Positions 1 through 6,485 of a stretch of 55,487 bases of DNA are shown here, one piece after another; within the stretch, counting starts at the first letter, position 1, and the number at the start of each line of letters is the position of its first letter. The stretch is from NCBI GenBank assembly GCA_038562555.1, contig JBCFBK010000040.1, positions 1-55,487 on the forward strand, written 5' to 3'. The position numbers and the translations under genes are program-made. The notes under the pieces are model-generated. The model ran no database searches. It was not told the origin of the DNA and saw only the letters and a list, made by a program, of their open reading frames with translations. Origin of the DNA: JBCFBK01 sp038562555 (GTDB lineage Bacteria; Bacteroidota; Bacteroidia; Bacteroidales; Prolixibacteraceae).

Positions 1-1
1 T

Positions 2-1165
2 GCCGCAGCGCGTTTAAGAGAACTTCTGGTTACCGCCACGCAAAACCGGATGGTGCAAGGCAAAACAGGCCTTCACATCAGCGGAGGCCTTGATTCGTGC
101 GGAGTTGCCGCCATTGTTGCAGACCATACTCCTGATAAGAGCTGTTTGTGCGGATATTCGTGGACTCCCGAAGTATTTAAAGAAACCGTGGAAGGCACCG
201 ATGAAAAGGAATTCATCGCTGCCTTCTGTGAAGACAAGCAGGTAGGTATCAACTATCTGAACCTTCAGGAAAATGAAACTGTAAAAAACGCCTTACTCCC
301 TGAATTTGAAACCCAGCACATCGAGCATCCTGTTATGCAAATGGCCGGAAAGGATGGCGTCGCGGTTATTTTCAGCGGTTGGGGCGGAGACGAGTTTGTG
401 TCGCTCAGCACAAGAGGAACGGTGAATCACCTCTTCTTCAGCTTTAAATGGTTCACCTTGCTTCAGTACGTCCGAAAAAAAGGGATCACATCCACCCTCT
501 GTCAGTTTCGAACTGAAATTCTACCTCTTCTGGTCCCATTTGGCTTGTTACCTGCATACAGGATCGGTCAAACAGACTGGTCTATCCTTCATTTACTAAA
601 GCCGGCTTTTATCCGAAAATATTGGAGAAAACTATTCTTTCACCGGTACAAAAATGCTTTCGGGTATGGAGACCGGAGCCGTTTTATGCTGAATTTACTG
701 GAGCATTATCATCTTCCCGAACGCATGGATTCCTGGAGCATCAATGCTGAACGTTATGGTTTCGAGTATAAATATCCCCTGCTCGACAAAGACGTGCTGG
801 AGTTCTGGTTTAGCATTCCGGCGGAACATACTTACAAGGACTTTCATCCACGGCTGCTTTACCGTGAGGCGATGAAAGGCATCCTCACCGAGAAAATCCG
901 AACCCGACGAGACAAAGGCGAAGCGCTGCGTATCGCCTTTTCGATGAGGGAGCGGCAAAACGGGAAAAAATATCTGGAGAATTTATTCTACGGGATACCC
1001 CTGGCCGAACATCTCCACTTTTTTAAACCGGAAGCTTTTCAGCAGGTTTTTAACGAGTTCCCCTCCGAAAAGCTGCTGAAAAATATCAGGAATATGCACA
1101 AAATAACCTGTTATCTTCGCTACGTTGCTCTGGTAAAGGACTACTTAACCACTAATCATGAATGA
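2..1165 (+). CDS. Asparagine-synthetase-like lasso-peptide cyclase (partial, 5' end outside window)
   Basis: The reading frame is open to the left edge, so the N-terminal glutaminase-like domain lies outside. The visible part is the ATP-pyrophosphatase domain of asparagine synthetase B, with the ATP-binding SGGLDS motif near the start (bases about 80-97) and a second conserved stretch, GWGGDEF, near base 379. In lasso-peptide pathways this family (protein C) adenylates the side-chain carboxylate of an Asp/Glu in the core and closes the macrolactam with the N-terminal amine. That role rests on context: the next genes, overlapping by 8 nt, are a PF14907-type nucleotidyltransferase and an ABC exporter, and a lasso-like precursor follows. 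The RRE (B1) and protease (B2) proteins are not in the window and would have to lie upstream. A plain asparagine synthetase is less likely because of the neighbours. Confidence 0.85.
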   Translation, partial: AAARLRELLVTATQNRMVQGKTGLHISGGLDSCGVAAIVADHTPDKSCLCGYSWTPEVFKETVEGTDEKEFIAAFCEDKQVGINYLNLQENETVKNALLPEFETQHIEHPVMQMAGKDGVAVIFSGWGGDEFVSLSTRGTVNHLFFSFKWFTLLQYVRKKGITSTLCQFRTEILPLLVPFGLLPAYRIGQTDWSILHLLKPAFIRKYWRKLFFHRYKNAFGYGDRSRFMLNLLEHYHLPERMDSWSINAERYGFEYKYPLLDKDVLEFWFSIPAEHTYKDFHPRLLYREAMKGILTEKIRTRRDKGEALRIAFSMRERQNGKKYLENLFYGIPLAEHLHFFKPEAFQQVFNEFPSEKLLKNIRNMHKITCYLRYVALVKDYLTTNHE

Positions 1166-2183
1166 TCCGTTAAAAAACCGCACCTGCCTGTATAACCGGC
1201 ACCGGTTGAGTCATCAGCAGATCGACCGGTGGCTGGGGGAAAAGCGGGCGGGGGAATTCAGGCAGGAGAAGCTGATGCAGCTTGAGCGGGCGAGGCTGTT
1301 TTTACAGGTAACCGATAAGCTGCGGGAGCATCAGATTGATTTTGTCTGCCTGAAGGGGCCGCTGCTGTCGCAACGCATTTACGGGGATCCTACGGTCAGG
1401 ATTTCACACGACATCGATTTGCTGGTTGACCTGGCCGATCTGGAAGCTGCTTTAAACGTTTTTGAAGAAGACGGCTACACCTATATGTATGACCTTCGCT
1501 GGCCGAAAGAAAAATTCAGGCAGGAACTTCTGAAAAACGTCACGCACCACATCAGTCTTTGGAACAGACAGACCAATCTTTATGTCGAGATTCACTGGAT
1601 CCTGATGTCTAATATACCGCTTCCCCCGCAGGAAGTCCGGGAAATAACCTTACAAAATTCAACGACTACGCTGCTTGCCGGACGTCGCTTTACAGTCCTT
1701 AACAAAGAACTGGAACTGGTGTTCCTGATCATCCACGGAACGCGGCATGGCTGGAACCGCTTAAAATGGCTGACCGACATCCGGGATTATCCGGTTCATG
1801 ATCTGGATACAACCCTTTTCTGTAAGCTGGCGGAACGATTCCGGGCAGAACGTGCTATCGCACTCACCAATCACTTTTTAAAAAACCATGGCGGCACCTT
1901 GTTACCTGATCTCTGGGGAAAACGGGTACCAAAACGTATGATCCGCTTTGTTGAACAAAGCATGGCCATGCCCGTGATTACAGAAAACCTTCCATTTAAG
2001 GAAATGGCGGCATTTGTTTTATATTCCTGGCATCTGTTTCCGGGCGTATTCTACAAACGGTTATGGCTTACCGGGTTGTTCACCCGGCCGCGCGACCTTA
2101 CTACACTCAGCCTGAATTCTAAACTGGCTTATCATCTGTACCGGCCCTGGAGTTTCATTAAAAGGAGATTATTCCATGTCTGA
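1158..2183 (+). CDS. Nucleotidyltransferase-family protein (PF14907-like) of the lasso operon
   Basis: A 341-residue protein with the polymerase-beta-type signature of the NTP_transf_5 family: LKGPLLSQRIYGDP followed by SHDIDLLVDLADLE, where the two Asp of DID are the expected metal ligands (residues about 85-97). Members of this family recur in lasso clusters such as those of paeninodin and pseudomycoidin, where a kinase phosphorylates the C-terminal Ser and the nucleotidyltransferase homologue is linked to further modification of that phosphate. The precursor downstream here also ends in Ser, which fits. The start ATG overlaps the cyclase stop by 8 nt and the stop overlaps the exporter start by 8 nt, so the three genes are translationally coupled. 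The exact substrate is inferred, not shown. Confidence 0.82.
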   Translation: MNDPLKNRTCLYNRHRLSHQQIDRWLGEKRAGEFRQEKLMQLERARLFLQVTDKLREHQIDFVCLKGPLLSQRIYGDPTVRISHDIDLLVDLADLEAALNVFEEDGYTYMYDLRWPKEKFRQELLKNVTHHISLWNRQTNLYVEIHWILMSNIPLPPQEVREITLQNSTTTLLAGRRFTVLNKELELVFLIIHGTRHGWNRLKWLTDIRDYPVHDLDTTLFCKLAERFRAERAIALTNHFLKNHGGTLLPDLWGKRVPKRMIRFVEQSMAMPVITENLPFKEMAAFVLYSWHLFPGVFYKRLWLTGLFTRPRDLTTLSLNSKLAYHLYRPWSFIKRRLFHV

Positions 2184-3900
2184 GCGGCTGTTTATGATCA
2201 GGAGTTTCGGCCTGTTTTTTCGGTACCGGCCGGTGCGGATCAGCCTGCTTTTCCTGATCACGCTGTTGCTGGGCTTTGGGCAGGGGGTCACCATCGTGCT
2301 GCTCATCCCCCTGCTGGGACTGCTGGTTCCGCACGAAAGCCCGGAAAAGGGAGAGTGGACCTCCGTACTGGACTCGCTGGTTCAGCAACTGGGGTTCAGT
2401 TTAAGCCTGGAACTTGTCCTTTTGATCTTTGCCGTATGCCTCTTGTCGGTGGCAGCGCTGTCGTGGCTGCAGTCGGTGTGGCAGTCGGGTTATCAGCAGG
2501 GATTTTCGCACGCGATCCGCGGGCGGCTGTTTAAAAAGGTCATTACCAGCGACTGGTTGTTCCTGAGCGGGAAAAGCCGGCATAACCATACGCAACTGCT
2601 TACGGCCGAAGTTCCCAAGATGACCACCTACTATTACTTTTACCTGAACCTGGCGGGCCATCTTATTTTCATCTTTGCACACGTCGTTCTGGCCTTTCTG
2701 CTGTCGCCGGTGTTTACCCTGGTGGTCGCGGCGGGGGGGATCCTGATCCTGATCCTGCTGCGAAAATACCTCACCAGGGCCGAACGGCTGGGAGCCGCCA
2801 ATATCCAGGCCTACCGGCTGCTGCTCAAGCGGGTCGATGAGTTCTGGTCGGTGGTCAAGCCGGCCAAGGTGCACCATACCGAAGCCTTTTACCTCAGCAA
2901 ATTCGACGAGACGAACCGGCGGGTGCTGCATTATCAGGATCAGCAAATCCGGAACCGGGCCCTCCCACAATTCCTGTTTACGCTGGCCGGTATCCTGTCG
3001 TTGGTAGCGGTGGTTTACGGCGCGTACCGGTTCATCCAGCTTCCTTTGGCCTCGCTGTTTGTGCTGATCCTGCTTTTTGCGCGGATCTTTCCGCGCTTCA
3101 CGGCGATCAACAATGACCTGAACATGATGGTTTCCAATGCCGCCTCGGTGCGGATGATTTTGCAAGCCGACCGGGAGATGGAAGAACACGACCTGAGCGC
3201 TGCAAACGGAAGGGAACCGGTGTCGCTGAGCCGGGAACTGGAAATCCGGAACCTGACTTTCGGCTATGAAAAGAAACATCCGCTCTTTGACGGTTTTTCG
3301 GAAAGCATTCCCGCCGGCAGGATTACCGGAATCGTGGGAGCATCGGGAAGCGGAAAAACGACGCTTATCGACCTGCTCGCCGGTCTTCTAAGACCTGAAA
3401 CGGGAGCGATCGTCGCCGACGGCGTTCCGTTAACCGAGCGGAATACCCCCTCCTGGAAAAGCCGGTTGGGCTATTTGCCGCAGGATGCCTTTTTTATTGA
3501 CGGCACCCTGCGTGAAAACCTGGTCTGGGATTCGGCGTACAACCCCGGTGATGGTCAGATCATGGAAGCGCTCCGGCAGGTGAATGCCGAACACCTGGTA
3601 AGCCGGCAGAAAGAAGGACTGGATACCAGCCTGGTCAACTATCCGTACCATTTCTCCGGCGGCGAACGGCAGCGACTGGCGCTGGCCCGGGTACTTTTGC
3701 GCAGGCCTCAGTTATTGCTGCTCGACGAGGCCACGTCTTCGCTCGATCCCGAAAATGAAGCCCGCATTATGGAATGCCTGGTCAACCTGAAAGGCCAGGT
3801 CACCATCATCTTTGTCACCCACCGCGAGAGCCTTCACCCCTGGTTCGACAAAATCATTCGCCTTACTCCCCCCCGTTCTTCGCATCTGCGGCACTCCTGA
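2176..3900 (+). CDS. ABC transporter, fused permease and ATPase (lasso-peptide exporter type)
   Basis: A 574-residue half-transporter. The N-terminal ~330 residues hold several hydrophobic helices of an exporter-type membrane domain. The C-terminal ATPase has Walker A (GASGSGKTT), a Q-loop (GYLPQDAFF), the signature FSGGERQRLALAR, Walker B (LLLLDEATSSLD) and the switch His in VTHRES. It probably works as a homodimer in the inner membrane. As the third gene of an overlapping operon with the cyclase and the nucleotidyltransferase, it is the natural exporter (D protein) of a lasso peptide, giving release and self-immunity. A lipid or glycan exporter is the alternative on sequence alone. GC-rich codon use matches its operon partners. 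Confidence 0.9.
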   Translation: MSERLFMIRSFGLFFRYRPVRISLLFLITLLLGFGQGVTIVLLIPLLGLLVPHESPEKGEWTSVLDSLVQQLGFSLSLELVLLIFAVCLLSVAALSWLQSVWQSGYQQGFSHAIRGRLFKKVITSDWLFLSGKSRHNHTQLLTAEVPKMTTYYYFYLNLAGHLIFIFAHVVLAFLLSPVFTLVVAAGGILILILLRKYLTRAERLGAANIQAYRLLLKRVDEFWSVVKPAKVHHTEAFYLSKFDETNRRVLHYQDQQIRNRALPQFLFTLAGILSLVAVVYGAYRFIQLPLASLFVLILLFARIFPRFTAINNDLNMMVSNAASVRMILQADREMEEHDLSAANGREPVSLSRELEIRNLTFGYEKKHPLFDGFSESIPAGRITGIVGASGSGKTTLIDLLAGLLRPETGAIVADGVPLTERNTPSWKSRLGYLPQDAFFIDGTLRENLVWDSAYNPGDGQIMEALRQVNAEHLVSRQKEGLDTSLVNYPYHFSGGERQRLALARVLLRRPQLLLLDEATSSLDPENEARIMECLVNLKGQVTIIFVTHRESLHPWFDKIIRLTPPRSSHLRHS

Positions 3901-3911
3901 GCATTTTGTAA

Positions 3912-3926
3912 CGGCGATTCTTGCCG
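3912..3926 (+). terminator. Short hairpin after the exporter gene
   Basis: Bases 3912-3926 can fold as a 6-bp stem (CGGCGA pairing with TTGCCG through one G-T wobble) with a 3-base loop, followed by CTTTTCTT. It lies 12 nt behind the exporter stop and overlaps the -33 element of the next promoter. It is at best a weak terminator that would separate the operon from the precursor transcript. Confidence 0.4.
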
Positions 3927-3951
3927 CTTTTCTTATGTATTATTATCTTCG
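3921..3951 (+). promoter_or_regulatory. Promoter of the lasso precursor gene
   Basis: TTG at 3921-3923 and TATCTTCG at 3944-3951 are separated by 20 bp. This fits the Bacteroidota vegetative promoter (TTTG, 19-21 bp, TAnnTTTG) with one mismatch in the -7 box. Transcription would start about 30 nt upstream of the precursor ATG at 3989, so the precursor can be made in excess over its modification enzymes. Confidence 0.5.
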
Positions 3952-3988
3952 CATTCTCAAAAAAACTGACCTTTAAGAGTTGTATGTT

Positions 3989-4117
3989 ATGAAAGAGGAG
4001 AAAAATGATAAACAAGCCTGGCAAACGCCGGAGGTAATGGATTTGGATATCAGGGACACAAAGTCCGGTCCTGTATTTTTTACTGGAGAATATTCCTATG
4101 CCGGCCCTGTATCCTGA
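3989..4117 (+). CDS. Putative lasso-peptide precursor, 42 aa
   Basis: The 42-codon frame has a 25-residue leader and a 17-residue core. The leader carries WQTPEV (residues 11-16), which matches the YxxPxL-type motif that the RRE protein binds. It ends in Thr24-Lys25, i.e. the conserved Thr at -2, as in microcin J25. The predicted core is SGPVFFTGEYSYAGPVS. Glu is exactly at core position 9, so an amide between Ser1 and Glu9 would give a nine-membered ring with an eight-residue tail. Tyr10 and Tyr12 are possible steric plugs, and the C-terminal Ser is the residue type modified in paeninodin-like peptides. The gene lies 88 nt behind the exporter on the same strand, with its own promoter. An earlier ATG at 3984 meets a stop after two codons, so 3989 is the start. 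Identification is by motif and position only; the core sequence is not one I recognise. Confidence 0.78.
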   Translation: MKEEKNDKQAWQTPEVMDLDIRDTKSGPVFFTGEYSYAGPVS

Positions 4118-4296
4118 ACATTCATCCTAGTCCGCTCCCGAGACTGCATCCGGAGCTCGTCGTTACATACGATCAGGTCAGCGGAAACATGACGATTGTG
4201 TTCGATTTGGAATAAAAATCTGCCTTTAATCATAATCTGCAGAATGAATTCTCCGTTATCTTTATGGCTAGATTGACAAACAGAAAACAAAGGGCC
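4118..4296 (+). other. Short gap between precursor and Wzi gene; possible remnant frame
   Basis: No intact gene is visible here. One frame without its own start runs from inside the precursor gene to a stop at about 4215. It encodes a hydrophilic segment ending in VTYDQVSGNMTIVFDLE, which has the flavour of the C-terminus of a small secreted Bacteroidota protein. I treat it as a possible remnant only. Confidence 0.3.
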
Positions 4297-5724
4297 ATGA
4301 AGCAACTCCTGACACTTGTACTCGCAGGTGTCTTTCATCTTTTCCATTCCGCACAGGCGCAGGAACCTGCCGGCAGCACCCGGCGCGACAGCACAAGGCT
4401 TGCCGTAACGTCTCATACCCTGTTATCGACCGACCAGGTGCCCTTCTGGCTTGAAATGAACCGGTTCGGGCGGGTTGATGATGAGTCGCCGGTGCAGCAG
4501 CTTTTTGTTTTCGACTGGCAGCAGGCGCTTCGCAACCGGCAGGGAAAGCCTTTTTTTGATTATGGACTGACGATGACCGCGCGTATCGGCGAGCAGTCCA
4601 AATTTTATCCCGAACAGTATTGGGGAAGGTTCACCGCGGGCAGTTTTTACTTTCTTGCCGGCGCGAAGGCTGAACCCGTCTGGGCCGGTGGTCTGTCGCA
4701 TACCAACGGGGATCTTTTCCAGTCGAACAACGCCCGGCCGCTGCCCAGGGGAGAACTCGGCCTCGAAAAGTTCAGTCCGTTTTCGTCCGGCTGGCTGAGC
4801 CGCTTCTCGGTCGATGCCCGGTATGCCGAGTACCTGCTCACCGACGACCGGTATATCGATCATGCCCAACTGCATCACAAAAAGGCAGTCATCAACTATG
4901 CGGCGAGCGAGGCGCTGACTGTTCACGTAGGACTGGATCACTGGGTTTTCTGGGGTGGCCGGTCGCCCGACCCTGAAATCGGCAAGATCCCGGGCTTTAA
5001 ATATTACCTGCGTTATGTTCTCGGCCTGGACGGAGGCAGCGATTCACCGGAGACCGACCAGCAAAACATAGCCGGGAACCAGTTGGGGCAGAGTTTGATC
5101 GGATTGGACCTCAGCCAACCTGGTTATGAGTTAAAAGTTTACTATCAGCATTTATTTGAAGATGGTTCGGGATTTGTTTTCCACAACATGCAGGACGGGT
5201 TCTGGGGACTTTCGCTCCGACAGTTAAAAAAGGATCCGTTTATCGAGCGGTTTGTGATTGAATTTGTCAATACCACCGACCAAAGCGGCCAGTATCATAA
5301 AAACGAGCCCGGTACAGGCGCCGGAGAAGGCCGTGACGACTACTTTACGCATGGCGTTTATCATTCCGGCTTTGTGGCTTATAACCGGATGATGGGAAGT
5401 CCGCTGTTTATTCCGAAAATCGCCGACGGCATCTCCCAGGGATTTGAGAGCACCCGGCTGAGAGCCATCCACGGGGGTATTTCGGGCTATTTGTCGCCGC
5501 AGGTAAACTGGGAAGGGAAGGGGACCTACGCCCGGTATTACGGCAATTATGAAGACCCTTTCCCCCGGTACAGGGATCTTATTTCACTGGAAGCCGGACT
5601 GCATATCCGCCCGAAACAAAAGCCCATTAGCTACGGCTTCCGCCTGGGAACCGACCTTGGTCGCCACCGCTACATCGGCCGTTCGTTTGGCTGCGAGTTT
5701 TCACTCCAATACCAAATCAGATAA
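4297..5724 (+). CDS. Capsule assembly protein of the Wzi family (outer-membrane beta-barrel)
   Basis: The 475-residue protein starts at the ATG at 4297, because this gives a clear signal peptide (MKQLLTLVLAGVFHLF, cleavage near AQAQ); an upstream in-frame ATG at 4264 would add 11 polar residues. The rest is rich in alternating aromatic strands typical of a barrel. Family hallmarks are the N-terminal VPFWLEMNRFGRV and the later blocks YGLTMTARIG, YWGRF and WVFWGGRSPD. E. coli Wzi is an outer-membrane lectin that anchors group 1 capsule at the surface, and Bacteroidota homologues sit in exopolysaccharide loci. Together with the SLBB exporter and the Wzc-like kinase it supplies the envelope part of the export machinery here. 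Confidence 0.9.
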   Translation: MKQLLTLVLAGVFHLFHSAQAQEPAGSTRRDSTRLAVTSHTLLSTDQVPFWLEMNRFGRVDDESPVQQLFVFDWQQALRNRQGKPFFDYGLTMTARIGEQSKFYPEQYWGRFTAGSFYFLAGAKAEPVWAGGLSHTNGDLFQSNNARPLPRGELGLEKFSPFSSGWLSRFSVDARYAEYLLTDDRYIDHAQLHHKKAVINYAASEALTVHVGLDHWVFWGGRSPDPEIGKIPGFKYYLRYVLGLDGGSDSPETDQQNIAGNQLGQSLIGLDLSQPGYELKVYYQHLFEDGSGFVFHNMQDGFWGLSLRQLKKDPFIERFVIEFVNTTDQSGQYHKNEPGTGAGEGRDDYFTHGVYHSGFVAYNRMMGSPLFIPKIADGISQGFESTRLRAIHGGISGYLSPQVNWEGKGTYARYYGNYEDPFPRYRDLISLEAGLHIRPKQKPISYGFRLGTDLGRHRYIGRSFGCEFSLQYQIR

Positions 5725-5759
5725 CGTGCCTTAATCCAGCGATTATACCGAATGTTGCG

Positions 5760-5801
5760 AATGCGCATTTTTGCAAATTTCAAGGGAAATACCTAACTTT
5801 G
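5760..5801 (+). promoter_or_regulatory. Promoter and palindrome ahead of the toxin-antitoxin pair
   Basis: TTTG at 5770-5773 and TAACTTTG at 5794-5801 are spaced by 20 bp, an exact Bacteroidota-type promoter 23 nt before the antitoxin ATG. Directly upstream lies a perfect 10-bp palindrome, AATGCGCATT (5760-5769), touching the -33 box. This placement suits autoregulation by the antitoxin or the complex, which is inferred. Confidence 0.65.
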
Positions 5802-5823
5802 AAGCACAAATAATGCAAAAAGG

Positions 5824-6063
5824 ATGACGACTATAAAAGTTACAGTGGACGGTCCGAAGAATGCCCGATTACTTACAAAATTATTAAGAACAATGACTTT
5901 TGTAAAAAAAATTGAAGAAGATATCCCCACCTCACAGCAAAGTAATCAGTTTGCAACACTAAAGAATATCTTAAATTCAATTGAGCCGGGCAGCATTTTC
6001 CGCAAAGTTAGTAACCCCGTGGAATGGCAAAAAAGTGTTCGTGATGAGTGGGAAACTCGTTGA
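5824..6063 (+). CDS. Antitoxin-like protein of a PIN toxin pair
   Basis: A 79-residue protein that starts MTTIKVTVDGPKNARLL and ends in a Trp-containing helical tail (NPVEWQKSVRDEWETR). Its last 20 nt overlap the start of the PIN-domain gene, the usual arrangement of VapBC-type operons. Small Bacteroidota antitoxins often begin with a short strand followed by LLxKLLxxMxFVxxVE-like segments, as seen here (residues 16-32). The protein should bind and inhibit the downstream nuclease and probably represses its own promoter. I cannot assign a named antitoxin family. Confidence 0.75.
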   Translation: MTTIKVTVDGPKNARLLTKLLRTMTFVKKIEEDIPTSQQSNQFATLKNILNSIEPGSIFRKVSNPVEWQKSVRDEWETR

Positions 6064-6418
6064 TACGAATATCTTGATTTATCTTTCAAAGCGAAGCCTT
6101 GATCTCGAAAAGATTGCTTCACCTGAGGATAGCTTATTCATATCGATAATAACCTACATGGAAGTCTGGGGCTACCGATTCGAGGATGATTCCGAAAAAA
6201 GGATAATTGAAAATTTAAGTAACCATTTGCCAGTAATCGATTTAAATCCGCGAATTGTTAATAAAGTAATCGCTATTCGTCAACAGCATAAGATAAAACT
6301 ACCGGATGCGATCATTCTCGCTACAGCAGTAGTAATGGATTTAGAATTGATTACAGCCAACACCGCCGATTTTATCAACATCGATCCTGATTTAAAAATA
6401 TCCAATCCAATGATTTGA
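6044..6418 (+). CDS. PIN-domain ribonuclease toxin (VapC-like)
   Basis: The 124-residue product starts at the ATG at 6044, inside the antitoxin's last codons. An earlier in-frame start would fuse 21 unrelated residues to the domain. The PIN acidic residues are present: Asp7 in LVDTNILIYL, Glu40 in TYMEVWGY, Asp88 in KLPDAIILATA and Asp109 in ANTADF. Such toxins cleave RNA (tRNA or rRNA in studied VapC proteins) with metal ions. The pair sits between the Wzi and SLBB genes and probably helps stabilise the locus or is a passenger; its target cannot be read from sequence. Confidence 0.88.
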   Translation: MSGKLVDTNILIYLSKRSLDLEKIASPEDSLFISIITYMEVWGYRFEDDSEKRIIENLSNHLPVIDLNPRIVNKVIAIRQQHKIKLPDAIILATAVVMDLELITANTADFINIDPDLKISNPMI

Positions 6419-6436
6419 AAGTAATAAGTGTTAACA

Positions 6437-6466
6437 TTGGAATAAATCATATTTATTTTACTTTTG
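6437..6466 (+). promoter_or_regulatory. Promoter of the SLBB exporter gene
   Basis: TTG at 6437-6439 and TACTTTTG at 6459-6466 with a 19-bp spacer form a near-consensus Bacteroidota promoter. The predicted transcript begins about 13 nt before the ATG at 6486, giving a very short leader. Confidence 0.65.
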
Positions 6467-6485
6467 CAGAAGAAAAAAATCTGAT

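Noticed and set aside
2401..3279. 292-residue frame on the minus strand
   Set aside because: It lies wholly inside the ABC exporter gene, is rich in Gln/Arg/His as expected for the reverse of a GC-rich gene, and shows no domain.
3984..3992. Earlier ATG for the lasso precursor
   Set aside because: It is followed by a stop codon after two codons in its own frame.
4423..4941. 172-residue frame on the minus strand
   Set aside because: It is antisense to the Wzi gene, which has a signal peptide and family motifs.
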